Source: Xanthocytophaga flava (GTDB lineage: Bacteria; Bacteroidota; Bacteroidia; Cytophagales; 172606-1). Taken from it: a stretch of 64,000 nt of DNA. Both the position numbers and the translations under genes were made by a program. The stretch covers positions 421,066 to 485,065 of the forward strand of contig NZ_JASJOR010000003.1 of assembly GCF_030068545.1 (NCBI RefSeq). Reading direction: 5' to 3'. Numbering within the stretch: position 1 is the first letter of the stretch; each line of letters starts with the position of its first letter. Below the pieces are notes generated by a model, which saw only the letters and a list, made by a program, of their open reading frames with translations, did not search any database and had not been told where the DNA came from. This document shows, piece by piece, positions 17,401-27,122 of the stretch.

Positions 17401-19122
17401 GGTTACTGTAGCAGACAATGGCTTTTGATCACGTGCATCCAGAATGGTTCCGGATAAGTTACCTGTTTTCTCTGGCGCAAAAATCATGTTTTGGGGACCT
17501 TCCTGAACCTGTTGCCAGGTAAATCTTCTCCAGCCATGTGTCATCATCACATAGTCCAGTGCTTTGGATGCTTTGGGCTCATTGGGCTTAAAGTAAAAAA
17601 AAGGTTCTTCTATCTTACCTCTCAGATCCGAGCTCATCAGCATGTGAGACAGTATGTTATCTTGTTTGTCATCGGCAAACGTTACCAGCCGATCATCAGC
17701 CACCGAAAGGGACAGGTTAGCTGGTACAGGCAGGCTATCTTCATCGACTGTACGGATGGTAAGGTCTACTTTTTCGCGGGGAGAGTAGTGCTTCTTATCG
17801 GTGGTGACAGAGATATGCATTTTACGTTGTGCATTCACGAATACCAGCCGTTCACAACGTGGTACCTGATTGTAGTCAAACAGTGTAATCTGAGCAATAC
17901 CAATAGGAAAATCCTTGAGAGGAACAGAAACCTGATTGTGTCCTGTCTCAGCAGAGATTTCCTTGGTATAATAGATTTTGCCACGTACCTGACCTACCAG
18001 ATAAATCGGTTTGCTGGCAGGGGCATGAAAAGAGAGTTGAATCTGTTTTGCTGTAACCGTATCCACAGACAACACATATCCTTTAGGCAATGCTGCCGGA
18101 AGAGCATAGGTTTGACTGATGGCAGGCTGAGTGATGTGTACAATGTATTGTTGATCTTGTGAAGGAGTTAGGGCAAATGCCCCCATGCCTTGATGAAAGC
18201 TTTTGAATGACTGAAGTTTTTTGCCTGTTTCATCGGTTACATACCCTTCTATATCGGCTGGCTTGCCAAACTCATTGATAGCTTTAAAGGCTACCCTACT
18301 GGGAATGCCTGCTACCAGATCGCCTCCTTCCGGAAAGAACTGAAGGGCAATTTTATTGAGTACAATAGGTATTGAGCGGGATATACTTTCTGTATTTCCT
18401 TCATACAAAATCGTGATGTTTAGCAGGCCGTCTGTGGTTTGCAGATCAGCAGGCAAGGTAAAACGGATACTTGCTTTTCCATTTTTATCTGAAACTGCAT
18501 GGGCTTGGAGAAATTGCTTTCCTTCAATCTGCACAGTATAGGTGACTGACTTTTCAGTTAACGGATGATTTTGCAAATCTTTCATTTCCAGATCTGCCAC
18601 TACCGGATCTCCGGCCCCGTATGCTTTTCGGGTAAAGTCCAGCTTCATCAGCAGACGGGGAGTGAGTACTTTCTGTACCTGAATCTCTTTTTCGAAAAAT
18701 GCTTCCGGTCCCTGATTTCTCATCCATTGGGTATAAGCTCTCAACTTATATAATCCTCCGGGTGCTGATTCCTCCAGGTGAAAGTCTCCATATACACTTC
18801 CTTTTTTTACCAGAAGCTGCAATGTTTTCTCTACCGTTCCACGCGGATTAACCAGTTCCACATAGACAACATGACTGGCAGCATCTGCTGTAAGAATAAG
18901 ACCATTCGCCAGATATCCTTTGAACCAGATATCTTCACCCGGTTTGTAGAACGTCCTATCTGTATGGATGTATAGTTTTTCGTCTGGTATTTTATCTGTA
19001 TAGGCTTCTGTCTTTTGGCGTAGGTAGTCGAGAAAATTTGCCGGTAACAGCATGGGTAGTTTAAATGCCGACAGACAAAGGATCGACAGGCTGATAAATA
19101 AAAGTATAAATTTCGTTTTCAT
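14461..19122 (-). CDS. Thioester alpha-2-macroglobulin protein carrying an embedded TonB plug domain
   Basis: A secreted 1553-residue protein. After a Sec signal come macroglobulin domains (from about residue 46, with IHTDRTFYKPGEDIWFKGY) and the DYVMMTHGWRRFTW motif (about 525-540). A carboxypeptidase-regulatory-like domain (554-640) precedes a complete TonB plug (about 692-826, EVVVVGYATQRKQDLTSAV, LYVVDGTLV, YGSRGSNGVIVITTKK). The A2M and thioester domains follow, with the thioester motif CFEQ at Cys1083-Gln1086 and the helical TED region to about 1380. Bacterial A2M proteins trap proteases. The plug sits between the MG and A2M blocks, roughly where a bait region would be. The gene starts 42 bases after the plug-poor SusC-like gene, so the two form an operon. 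There is no lipobox, so the product is probably periplasmic. The domain calls are firm; the function of the fusion is not known. Confidence 0.93.
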   Translation of the reverse strand: MKTKFILLFISLSILCLSAFKLPMLLPANFLDYLRQKTEAYTDKIPDEKLYIHTDRTFYKPGEDIWFKGYLANGLILTADAASHVVYVELVNPRGTVEKTLQLLVKKGSVYGDFHLEESAPGGLYKLRAYTQWMRNQGPEAFFEKEIQVQKVLTPRLLMKLDFTRKAYGAGDPVVADLEMKDLQNHPLTEKSVTYTVQIEGKQFLQAHAVSDKNGKASIRFTLPADLQTTDGLLNITILYEGNTESISRSIPIVLNKIALQFFPEGGDLVAGIPSRVAFKAINEFGKPADIEGYVTDETGKKLQSFKSFHQGMGAFALTPSQDQQYIVHITQPAISQTYALPAALPKGYVLSVDTVTAKQIQLSFHAPASKPIYLVGQVRGKIYYTKEISAETGHNQVSVPLKDFPIGIAQITLFDYNQVPRCERLVFVNAQRKMHISVTTDKKHYSPREKVDLTIRTVDEDSLPVPANLSLSVADDRLVTFADDKQDNILSHMLMSSDLRGKIEEPFFYFKPNEPKASKALDYVMMTHGWRRFTWQQVQEGPQNMIFAPEKTGNLSGTILDARDQKPLSATVTLFELDDKRRSAQLTTGSNGRFLFQAINPKVAIQLFAQAPGVFPQYLYIRLDQEPTSNPGSVAANQDFKWQNEAIKEKAVATPKRVQVSKPNPSTKAQSKSADVMEDSPFSLGDMSLSADVQALNEVVVVGYATQRKQDLTSAVATVQSSELNIFPSTELSQTLQGRISGVQITQSDGAPGSVSGVQIRGVSSIANSDPLYVVDGTLVTTPEFISPTDIASISVLKSGEATALYGSRGSNGVIVITTKKDVYYKRSIPRNKLPISQVYIAERKFSVAREFYIPVYDPKKAVAERTDFRSTIYWNHEIQTDARTGTAHVSFYNSDQVTAFRVTTEGMSTSGLAGRAELTYATQLPFSIEAKIPPYLTFEDRLEIPISLKNTTSQAIHGELTIKTPPQLKITAFNGSVYSLPGEAKTLYLHAEVQPVAGKGTLTLIFQGDGMQETVSQEIDVQPKGFPTEMAYSGKEKEAQFSFTINEPVKGSIKAELKAYPNLLNELLNGIESVLREPYGCFEQTSSSTYPNVLVLQYLRESGTSNPKLEKQALDYIDKGYKRLIGFETKEDGFEWFGHTPPHEALTAFGLAEFTEMKKVYDGVDEKMLRRTKQWILSRRDGKGSFILNPRHMYSIPGSDQAMNAYIVYALTEAGIQEIRPEYENSYQIALKNQDLYQMALLANAAFNLKDTEKGEKLITECTRQINEKGLEKAKMATSMTSSYGQSLQIETASLLLQALLKTTNPDETQVQKLVNKIVKSRKYGGFGSTQATILALKSLTEYAKFVRHTSEGGNLLVYMGEELIGSQSYEKDAREDITITGIERFMKEGKQPFRVVFENTKTALPYSMNVSWASQTPNSAPECKVDVETQLSHTAIQTGQTVRMTTSVKNKTSETLPMTVALVGIPSGLSPQPWQLKELQEKKIVDFYEVRKNYVVFYYRKVAPKDWIQIQLDLKAEVPGTFTAPASTAYLYYTNEFKDWEGGEKIEILK

Positions 19123-19164
19123 AAAACCCGAAAGTTTACCTGATAAATAAGGGAGAATAATAGA

Positions 19165-22125
19165 TTAAATAGTGATTTGAACAGAAGCGCCATAGCTTCG
19201 CAATGAAGGTGCATTAAACAGATCCAGGCCTGTTGCGGTGTTGTAGCCAAACAGCATACCTACCGGATCTACTCCTTTGTAAGGCGTAGAAAGCCATAGG
19301 TTACGACCTGAAACAGATACCTGGATATCACATCTGGGTAGGAAACTTTGTCTGTAGGATGGAAACTTATAGGAGAGTTTTACCTCTTGTAAACGTATCC
19401 ACGAAGATTTTTGGATAGACTCCGCACCCACACCACTTTGTCCGTAATGTACCCAGCGATTACCCTGTAACCCATGCGCTGAATTGGCAAAATCGACCAT
19501 GATACCATTGGGCTTTCCATTTTCCTGAACGCCCTCGAAGATATAGTTCTGAGTAGGACGCTGTTGCTCTGTTACTTTAGATACTCCCAGGTAGTTTAAC
19601 GATGCCTGAGTACCATTCCAGATATCACCGCCCTGACGGAAGTCAAACAGGATATTGCATGACCAGCCTTTCCACCAAATGGTATGTTCTGTTGATGCCG
19701 TCCACCGGGGATTGGGATTGCCAATGATCTGGGGTTGGTCATCTACTACAGGATAGCCATCAGTGCCAATAATAGTTTGCCCATTTTCGTTTGTTTTCCA
19801 GCGGGAACCCATCAGGACTCCATACGGTTGACCTGCAACGAGATTGGTGGAAACATCTGAAAAACCTGCTATGGGTATGCGGGTTTCGTTGTTGTAGAGT
19901 TTGGTGACAACAGGTTTTACTTTGCTGAAGGAAACTCTAGACATAAACCGTACGGCTCCAGTGTGATGCTGATAGGATACAGACCATTCGTATCCTTTGT
20001 TTTCAATATCAGCCAGGTTTTGTAGTTGAAAGCCATTTTCGCTGAATATAGGAACCAGTGCTTGTTGGGTTAGATTCTGAAAATAGCTAGCAGATACATG
20101 TAGCCTGTTTTGTATAATATTCATATCCAATCCGAGTTCCTTCTTTGTGGTTTTTTCAGGCTGTAGCTGGCGTGTATAGACTATTTCCTGTGTTTCCTGA
20201 TACTGGGCAAAGTTGGATGCTGCATACTGTGTAGAGTTATACTGCCACTGATTATAGATCAGAGGTGCTTCCTGTATGTTTTGAGAATAATTGGCATATA
20301 CCTTGGCAAAGTTGAGGAAGGATGAATAGGAGAAAAGTTCAGAGAAAGTGAATCCCAGACCTATAGTCGGCAACCAGAATTTACCTTTTGTATAGGTTGA
20401 TGAGAAATAATGCTGGTTTGTAAGATTCAGAAGCACCAGGTCTCTGTATTTAAGCCGTATGCTTTCTGCAATCTCATGCTTCTGACGTAAAGGGGTAAAT
20501 TTACGAATAGCTAAAGAGTCTGCATTACTGATATCAAATGATTCTGTTGAGGCAAATCTAAATCCATCTTTGCGGTTCAGTTGTTCCTGCTGGTGAGCAA
20601 ATGTATAGGAAACCGAAGTTTCCAGGTAGATCGTAGAGCTATTATTCAGGTAAGTATCAAAAGAAGGCTTGGCTGTAAACTGATAATTGCTCAGCTTGTA
20701 TTCCCGGGTGGTTAACCTTCCTTCGGGATAAGTGGTCATTCCGGGAACTATACCAAAAACTCTGTTCTGATTCTTATGTTCCAGACTGCCTTTTAGCAAT
20801 ACCTGAAAGTTGTTTTGGTCGTAGTTTAGGCTAAGGTTGGTAAAGAGATTCCGGATATTCTGGTTGTCGGGCAACAAATTTACCAATGCATAGGGATTGT
20901 CTGTATTGCCTGCACTATAGGTACGAAACTGATTGTCTGAAAGCAAATAGGCATCTTCATTGCGAAGTGCTTCTCTGCGAGATAAACCACCCGCGTTGTC
21001 AAAGGTGGGTGCGGTTTGCATGACAGACGACAGTATATGTGCCCAGTTGCCATTCTGATTAGGTAAAGTTTGATTAATTGAGGTATAGAATAGAGTATAC
21101 TCTGCTTGTAATGCAGGCATGATCAACCGTTTCAGATTCAGGTTCCACTGACTTTCATTTGTGTGTGCATTAGGCAATACCCCTTGCTGGGTATGATACG
21201 TAAACCCTGTTTTCATAGCTGTATTCCAGAGAGTAGTCTTTACAGTCAGGTTATGATTGGTTGTCATACCGTTTCTGAAAAACTGATAGGGGTTATAAGC
21301 TTTTGCTCTAGTGCCGTTGCCATTGCCTCTTATGGTTAATGCTCCATTGGGATTGTAGGCATAGGGCTGTCCATCAAATTCCAGATTGTTGATTTTTGGT
21401 CCCCAGCTAAATATCTCGCCTGTTTCCGGACCTTGCCAGGTTTCTGTGCCATTTACAGGTCTTCCCTGACCATATTGGTTCTGTAAGTCAGGCAACCGAT
21501 TGATCTGGTCTAGCGTAAAAGAAGAGGAAAAGGTAAGCTGAACAGGTGCTTGTATATAGGGTCGTGTATCTGCTACAAAAATACCATTACGGGCTTTGGA
21601 GCCGTATTGCAATCTGGCAAGCCAACCCTTTACATAGCGAAGTGTGTAGGTATTGGTGAGATGGTTTTGATTAGGAAATGTAATATACGATTGAATAGTA
21701 TACCTTGGCGAATCATCTGTGAGTGTGGCTACTCCTGTCTTTTCAGGCGTTGGTTGAGTGGGTGGCTGGGTGCTTTGTTGAGCCTCCTTCTGAACCATTT
21801 GTGAAGAAGGTATTTGCACGGGGTCTGACTCTGATGAATCAACAGAACCTAATGCCGTTGAATTCTTTTCTGTCACCTGTACCTCACGTGTGGTAAACCC
21901 AATAAACGAAATCACCAGTGTAGCGCCTAATGGAGCTGTAATACGATAATATCCTTCGGCATTGGTGGTTGTTCCCCGGTCAGTTCCTTTTACTGAAATA
22001 CTTACCCCTGGTAATGGCTCTCCATTCGTATCTTTAAGACGACCGCTGATAACGCGATCCTGGGCCTGAGTGAAAGCCGGAATAAGGCTTGTGAGAAAAA
22101 ATAGCGTAAATAAAAAATGCTTCAT
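19165..22125 (-). CDS. SusC-like TonB-dependent barrel lacking most of the plug
   Basis: An outer-membrane beta-barrel of the SusC/RagA type. The signal peptide (MKHFLFTLFFLTS..AQA) is followed by a normal carboxypeptidase-regulatory-like domain (about 25-87). A plug would then be expected, but residues 88-165 are a polar Q/T/P-rich linker. There is no EVVVVGYG start, no LQGxxAGV, no IRG and no LYVIDG. Only the last plug strand is recognisable (LRYVKGWLARLQYGSKARNGIFV). The barrel then resumes with the usual FSSSFTLDQINRLPDLQNQY and SWGPK motifs and ends SVQITI. The next gene encodes a complete plug fused to alpha-2-macroglobulin. An ATG at 22137 adds four residues; 22125 gives the better signal peptide. 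No SusD gene is adjacent. Confidence 0.9.
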   Translation of the reverse strand: MKHFLFTLFFLTSLIPAFTQAQDRVISGRLKDTNGEPLPGVSISVKGTDRGTTTNAEGYYRITAPLGATLVISFIGFTTREVQVTEKNSTALGSVDSSESDPVQIPSSQMVQKEAQQSTQPPTQPTPEKTGVATLTDDSPRYTIQSYITFPNQNHLTNTYTLRYVKGWLARLQYGSKARNGIFVADTRPYIQAPVQLTFSSSFTLDQINRLPDLQNQYGQGRPVNGTETWQGPETGEIFSWGPKINNLEFDGQPYAYNPNGALTIRGNGNGTRAKAYNPYQFFRNGMTTNHNLTVKTTLWNTAMKTGFTYHTQQGVLPNAHTNESQWNLNLKRLIMPALQAEYTLFYTSINQTLPNQNGNWAHILSSVMQTAPTFDNAGGLSRREALRNEDAYLLSDNQFRTYSAGNTDNPYALVNLLPDNQNIRNLFTNLSLNYDQNNFQVLLKGSLEHKNQNRVFGIVPGMTTYPEGRLTTREYKLSNYQFTAKPSFDTYLNNSSTIYLETSVSYTFAHQQEQLNRKDGFRFASTESFDISNADSLAIRKFTPLRQKHEIAESIRLKYRDLVLLNLTNQHYFSSTYTKGKFWLPTIGLGFTFSELFSYSSFLNFAKVYANYSQNIQEAPLIYNQWQYNSTQYAASNFAQYQETQEIVYTRQLQPEKTTKKELGLDMNIIQNRLHVSASYFQNLTQQALVPIFSENGFQLQNLADIENKGYEWSVSYQHHTGAVRFMSRVSFSKVKPVVTKLYNNETRIPIAGFSDVSTNLVAGQPYGVLMGSRWKTNENGQTIIGTDGYPVVDDQPQIIGNPNPRWTASTEHTIWWKGWSCNILFDFRQGGDIWNGTQASLNYLGVSKVTEQQRPTQNYIFEGVQENGKPNGIMVDFANSAHGLQGNRWVHYGQSGVGAESIQKSSWIRLQEVKLSYKFPSYRQSFLPRCDIQVSVSGRNLWLSTPYKGVDPVGMLFGYNTATGLDLFNAPSLRSYGASVQITI

Positions 22126-22323
22126 AATCCCGTTCATTTAGTTGCTTATAGGATGCAACCAGGATTATTTTTCCATAAACCGGGAATATATATGTAGAGA
22201 TTATAGTGAATACTTCTTTGTCAGGGAAGATTTTGGTTCTGAAGGTCAGATAGTTAGATTGAGATAGATTTTTCCGTAAAGTGATTCAAAACCGGATAGT
22301 ATTTTCGCTATTGCAAAAAATCC

Positions 22324-23241
22324 TCATTGGGTAGGAGATGGCACGATCCCAGAGTTTCTTTTGATAAAATCTTCAATTACCTCTCTGTAAATACTGTGTG
22401 GGGAATAAGATAATTCTTTCCATAGTTCTCCATGTTTGAGTCTGTGGATGTGCAACACTTCTAACTTATTGTATTCTTTCTCTCTGAGGCGGGTTTCAAA
22501 CAAATCAGCATATTTAAATGTGTTTGTCTCAGATATAAGTAGCATTGGAGTGGAGAGACTATCTATATACGATGTTGGTGATCCCTTTTCAAAATCTTGT
22601 ATGGTTGGGCCAAAGACACTGCCAATGTGATTATCTGCAAATGAACTGCCGTTTGATTTGGCTAAAACCTGATAATAGTGCAAAACATCATAGGCTCCGG
22701 CAATAGGAATCACGCCTTTGAATATATTCTTGGATAGTCCTTCATTTTTGAGATACTGATTATCCATGGCAATCAGTGCCGCCAGGTGACCACCAGATGA
22801 ATACCCACTAACAAAGATTTTATTAAGAGAATACCCATACTTACTGGCGTTGGCATACAGATACTTTACTGCTCTGGCTATGTCTATACTATGTTCCGGA
22901 TGTCTGATTCCCTTGTTTAGAGATGAGTCCTTCCAGGTAGCCGGACTTAACCGATGACCTACAGATGCTACGGCTATACCTTTTTGGGCAAATTTTCGGC
23001 CAATGTCCATTTCCATATTTCGGTTTACATACGACCAGGCTCCACCACCAATCCAGATTAACAACGGTGGATTTTTTACACCCCTGGGTAAGACCAGATT
23101 TAATTTATGATTGGCTGAGTCATAACCTGCTCCCTGATAGTAGGGAATGTCTTTTAGTTCTGAAACAGAATACGTAGTGATTGCCTGAGAGTATGCCCAG
23201 TTACATACCAGCATAAAAGAAAACAGAAACAGATTCTTCAT
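22324..23241 (-). CDS. Secreted alpha/beta-hydrolase esterase (BD-FAE/HSL-like)
   Basis: An esterase with a signal peptide (MKNLFLFSFMLVCNWAYSQ). The oxyanion-hole motif appears as IWIGGGAW (about residues 63-70), a variant of HGGGW. The nucleophile is Ser148 in GYSSGGH, and the catalytic His is probably in RLKHGELW near residue 278. The family hydrolyses short acyl or feruloyl esters on sugars and other compounds. A longer frame starts at 23286, but the start at 23241 gives a clean signal peptide. It lies 199 bases upstream of the SusC-like gene on the same strand and could be co-transcribed, although the gap is large. Confidence 0.88.
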   Translation of the reverse strand: MKNLFLFSFMLVCNWAYSQAITTYSVSELKDIPYYQGAGYDSANHKLNLVLPRGVKNPPLLIWIGGGAWSYVNRNMEMDIGRKFAQKGIAVASVGHRLSPATWKDSSLNKGIRHPEHSIDIARAVKYLYANASKYGYSLNKIFVSGYSSGGHLAALIAMDNQYLKNEGLSKNIFKGVIPIAGAYDVLHYYQVLAKSNGSSFADNHIGSVFGPTIQDFEKGSPTSYIDSLSTPMLLISETNTFKYADLFETRLREKEYNKLEVLHIHRLKHGELWKELSYSPHSIYREVIEDFIKRNSGIVPSPTQ

Positions 23242-23406
23242 ATAGGTTTGTTCGTTAGAGATACAGTCAGGCAAAACGTTGGTCACTTCAGCATACTACC
23301 TTACTTACTGGTCTTTATTACGTGTGCTACCCTCGTTTATGTATAGGTATATAGCTGACAGCCAGTGCTATAGGCTCAGCGAATATATGTTTTTCTGACA
23401 AAAGTA

Positions 23407-25828
23407 TCATTCATTGCGCAGGGATTTTACAGGATTGGCAAAAGCAGCCCGAATCGTAATCGTACTGATAGTAAGAAAGGCAATGCCACCCAGTACCAGA
23501 ACAGGTAATAAGCCATACCATCCCTTGATATCAATCCGGAATGCATAGCGGGTGAGCCACTCACTCATGCCATACCAGGCTATCGGAATAGCCAGTAAGG
23601 CAGCCAGCAGAATCAAACGTAAGGTATCCCAGGCAAGTAGTGAAACGATATGTTGTACACTAGCCCCAAGTACTTTGCGTATGCCTATTTCTTTGGTACG
23701 ACGGGCGGTGTTATAGGACGTCAGACCAAACAGGCCAATACAGGCAATGAAGATCGCCAGTGAAGAAAAAAAGGCGACTACACGTCCAAATACTTCTTCC
23801 TGTTTGTACTGCTGATTAAAGAACTGATCCAGAAAAAAGGAGTCAAACGAGGATTCTGGAAAAAACTTCACCCAGGTAGCCTCTATTTTTTTGGCTGTCT
23901 GTTTAATGTCACCTCCCTGTATTTTTATAGAAAGGAAATCTGCCGGTATCCAGCGGAAGTCCGGGTCCATAAACAGGATGATGGGAGTATAGGGATGTTG
24001 CAGGGATTGCTGGTGATAGTCTTTGATCACACCTATAATTTCATTGGCTCTGCCCCGATTAGCCTCCAGCAGGATTTTTTCGCCAATGGCTTTTTCGCTG
24101 GATTCAAACCCAAATTGTTTTACTGCCGATTCATTGAGAATTAACCCATACTGATCTGCAGGGCGACTTTTGTCGAAGTTGCGTCCGGCTATGACTGTTA
24201 GATCAAAAGTTGGAATGAAGTCGTAGTCGGCAGCCATCATCTCGTATAGCCGATTGTCTGCCGGCTCAGAATGCAGCTTACGGTTGGCCAGAAATTCACC
24301 TACTTCTATACCCGGTACTGCTCCTGAGCCAGTTACATTCGTGATCCCTGCCAGCGATTTTAACTCATTCTTGAAGCTTTCTATCTTTTCAATATACCCT
24401 TCTGTATGTACAGGTGCCTCTACAACCATAACCTGAGTAATGTCTGCTCCCAACGTCTGATTCATCATGTAGCTGATTTGTTTGTAGGCGATCAGAGTAC
24501 CCATAATCAGTATCAGGGATGTAGTAAACTGTAAGGTAACCAGGCTTTTACGCAGTAGATTGCCTCCACCAGAGAAGGTATACTTGCCCTTGAGAATTTG
24601 TACCGGAATTACCTTGGCAAGCAGAAAGGCCGGATAAATGCCGGAGATCAGAATCCCTACAGGAAAGATGATGGCAAAAAGAGTGTATTGATGGGGTTCA
24701 GTCCAGATAGAAGCCGGGATGTAGATAGTCAAAAATGTACGTAAACTCCATATACCTATTCCAATAAAAACAATTGCTACCAGTAACGCAATGAAGTTGA
24801 GGATAAATGACTCAAACAGAAACTGACCTACCAGAAGCGTAGGAGATGATCCCAAGACTTTCCGAATGCCCGCTTCCTGTGCCCGGTCAATAGCTCTTGC
24901 TGTAGATAGATTGATATAGTTTACCCTGCCAATAAGTCAGAATAATAATACCTGCTATAAGCAGAAACTGCACGGTGGTACGACTGCCTTTGGTTTCCGG
25001 TTCGTTGGTTTTGGCTGGGTTCAGATGTATAGCATGCAATGGCACCAGGTCAACAGCCCATTTGTGTTCTTTCATGGCATCTGCCGTTTTATATTTCTCG
25101 GCCAGAGCCGGGAATTTAGCTGCCAGGTTCGCAATGTTGGTATTCGGCTGTACGCGTATATAGGTGTAGCTGCTATGCTGATACCAGAAGTTACGAACCC
25201 ATTCCGGAGACGTAGTCCATGACATCAGCATGTCAAACTGTAAAGAAGAGTTAATGGGTAGATCTTTGAAAACTCCTGACACCTGGCACCGATAGGTTTT
25301 GGAAATGGTGCTGATATCCAGAAATTTTCCCATAGGCTCCTCCTTGCCAAAATATTTATGGGCAGCTTTTTCCGAGATGACCACTGTATTAGGCGCATTC
25401 AGAAACGTTTGGGGATTGCCTTTGAGTACTGGGTAGGAGAAGAAGGTAAAGAAGTTAGAGTCAGCAAAGCATACATTTTGCTCACGAAATTTTGTATCCT
25501 GATAACGTACTACCCGTGTAGAGCTGTTCCAGTTGATACGGGTAAAAGACTCTACTTCTGGAAAGTTGGCCTTCATAGCCGGGCCGTAGCCGTTTGTACT
25601 ACCTGCCCAATCGTCCGTTTTTTCACCTCCTTTATAAAAAATGCTCTCAACGCGGTAAATGTTCTCACTACGCTGATGAATCGTATCATAACTGTTTTCA
25701 AACCGAACATACCCTGTCAGCAAAAAGAATATCGCCATACCCAGGCTAAGCCCGACCACATTAATCAGGGTAAATACTTTGTGTTTGGCAATGTTGCGGA
25801 GAGCAACAGTCAGAAAGTTTCGAAACAT
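23407..25828 (-). pseudogene. MacB/FtsX-type ABC transporter permease split by a frameshift
   Basis: One permease gene is read in two frames. The first part (25828 to about 24930) has the N-terminal MFRNFLTVALRNIAKHKVFT, the first membrane helix and the MacB periplasmic domain. At about 24920-24930 the frame slips: the reading continues VNYINLSTARAIDRAQEAGI in another frame, and a one-base change near GGCAGGGTAAAC would restore it. The second part (to 23407) has four more helices, a second periplasmic domain and the C-terminal EIGIRKVLGASVQHIVSLL. Intact members have about 800 residues and export peptides or lipoproteins with a separate ATPase, which is not nearby. The lesion may be genuine or an assembly error, since the rest looks conserved. 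Confidence 0.85.
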
Positions 25829-26155
25829 GTGGAGTGGCGTGCAAAGATGAAAGAGTAATAGTAACGAAAAATAGTGTGTTTTACGATAGGTTACAATAAG
25901 TATTCTGACAAAAAGCTAGGTGGACAAAAGAAAAATAGGTTTTAAAAAGTAGTAAACAAATTTTTTCTATCACTTATGCAAGATTTGCCATAAACTATGT
26001 AAATTGAAATACACTTTTATAGAATTCTCATCAGGTTTCATTTTTTGCCTTTTTGCTTATTTATCTGTGCATTCAGCAGAGGTATCAAAAGGCTGGTTTA
26101 GCTATGAAAATCGTTTTAAGGAGTAATTAGCCTGGAAACAAAGAACTAATAACCT
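25829..26155. other. Divergent intergenic region, 327 bases
   Basis: It separates the minus-strand permease gene from the plus-strand gene at 26156 and must hold both promoters. It is AT-rich, with no repeat copy, open frame or strong hairpin that I could see. Confidence 0.4.
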
Positions 26156-26542
26156 ATGATGAAACACTATCAGTACATGTACTATCGGTTGGTGATCTGG
26201 TTGCAGTATGTAAACAGTGTACCGGCAACGAGTGCCACCATGTTGTTGATCATATGCAATGGGTTTAATCTGGTGGCTTTGATTGCTGTCATTAAATACG
26301 GTTTGGGTGTTCCGCTCTATCTCTCTTCGAAGCTGGTAGCTGTTGCTATTGGGGTTATTCTGTGTATGTTTAACTTCTTTTCACTGGAAGATAAATTGGA
26401 AGAAATACACGAAAACTATAAGGAAGAACCCGAAGAAACACAGGCGAAAAGTGAATTATACCTTATTGTATACATGGTAGTGAGTGTTCTTCTGTTAACG
26501 GTAGCCATCTGTGTGCAGCAGATGATATTGCATAGAGGATAG
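26156..26542 (+). CDS. Small membrane protein, unknown function
   Basis: A 128-residue protein with three hydrophobic helices (about 28-48, 53-73 and 102-124) and a charged, Glu-rich loop (75-100, KLEEIHENYKEEPEETQAKS). No family was recognised. It is followed 36 bases later by another unknown gene on the same strand, so the two may form an operon. Confidence 0.65.
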   Translation: MMKHYQYMYYRLVIWLQYVNSVPATSATMLLIICNGFNLVALIAVIKYGLGVPLYLSSKLVAVAIGVILCMFNFFSLEDKLEEIHENYKEEPEETQAKSELYLIVYMVVSVLLLTVAICVQQMILHRG

Positions 26543-26578
26543 ATTAACGAAAAAATACTACAAACTAGAAGTCAGAAA

Positions 26579-27013
26579 ATGGGAATGCAAACACGTCTGT
26601 ATGGATGCATAGTAGAATATGGACTGGATTTATCCTTACGTTCAGATATATATACACATAATGAAAAAATACTAAACAGCTTACCTGAACTGGATCAATG
26701 GCCTCCTCTCACAAAAAATATGTTTTCGATTACCCATAATGGGCAGGCAGCTAGTCCTAATTATGAATATGATGGGCGATTGATACATTTTGGAGGTAAT
26801 TTCAAATCTATCGAATATGAATGGGAAGAGTGGAAAGTAAAATTTGAAAATTTACTCTCTCGGTTGTATTGGTTGGAGGCCGATGTGCATATCAAAACAG
26901 AATATACTCATGTACAGACTTTTACATGGGGAGTGGATCTGTATAAGTGGAATGAGTTGGATAGAAAGTTATTGAAACCGATTCAGAAAGAATATTTTGT
27001 CTATAATGAATAA
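26579..27013 (+). CDS. Hypothetical cytosolic protein, 144 residues
   Basis: It has no signal or membrane segment and is rich in aromatic residues (SIEYEWEEWKVKFENLLSRLYW, split across a predicted helix). The size and the W/Y-rich C-terminal half resemble small immunity or barrel-like proteins, but no family was recognised. It is downstream of the membrane gene at 26156, and its 3' end converges on the M48 protease gene with repeat copy A3 between. Confidence 0.6.
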   Translation: MGMQTRLYGCIVEYGLDLSLRSDIYTHNEKILNSLPELDQWPPLTKNMFSITHNGQAASPNYEYDGRLIHFGGNFKSIEYEWEEWKVKFENLLSRLYWLEADVHIKTEYTHVQTFTWGVDLYKWNELDRKLLKPIQKEYFVYNE

Positions 27014-27122
27014 ACATTCTTGGTTTATTCTCGTCGTTGGTGAGAATACTATCGACCTGTTTCCTACAGTTCAACACTCAGAAAACGCTCTCACTATCCT
27101 CAAAGGATGATATTTTCTTTTT

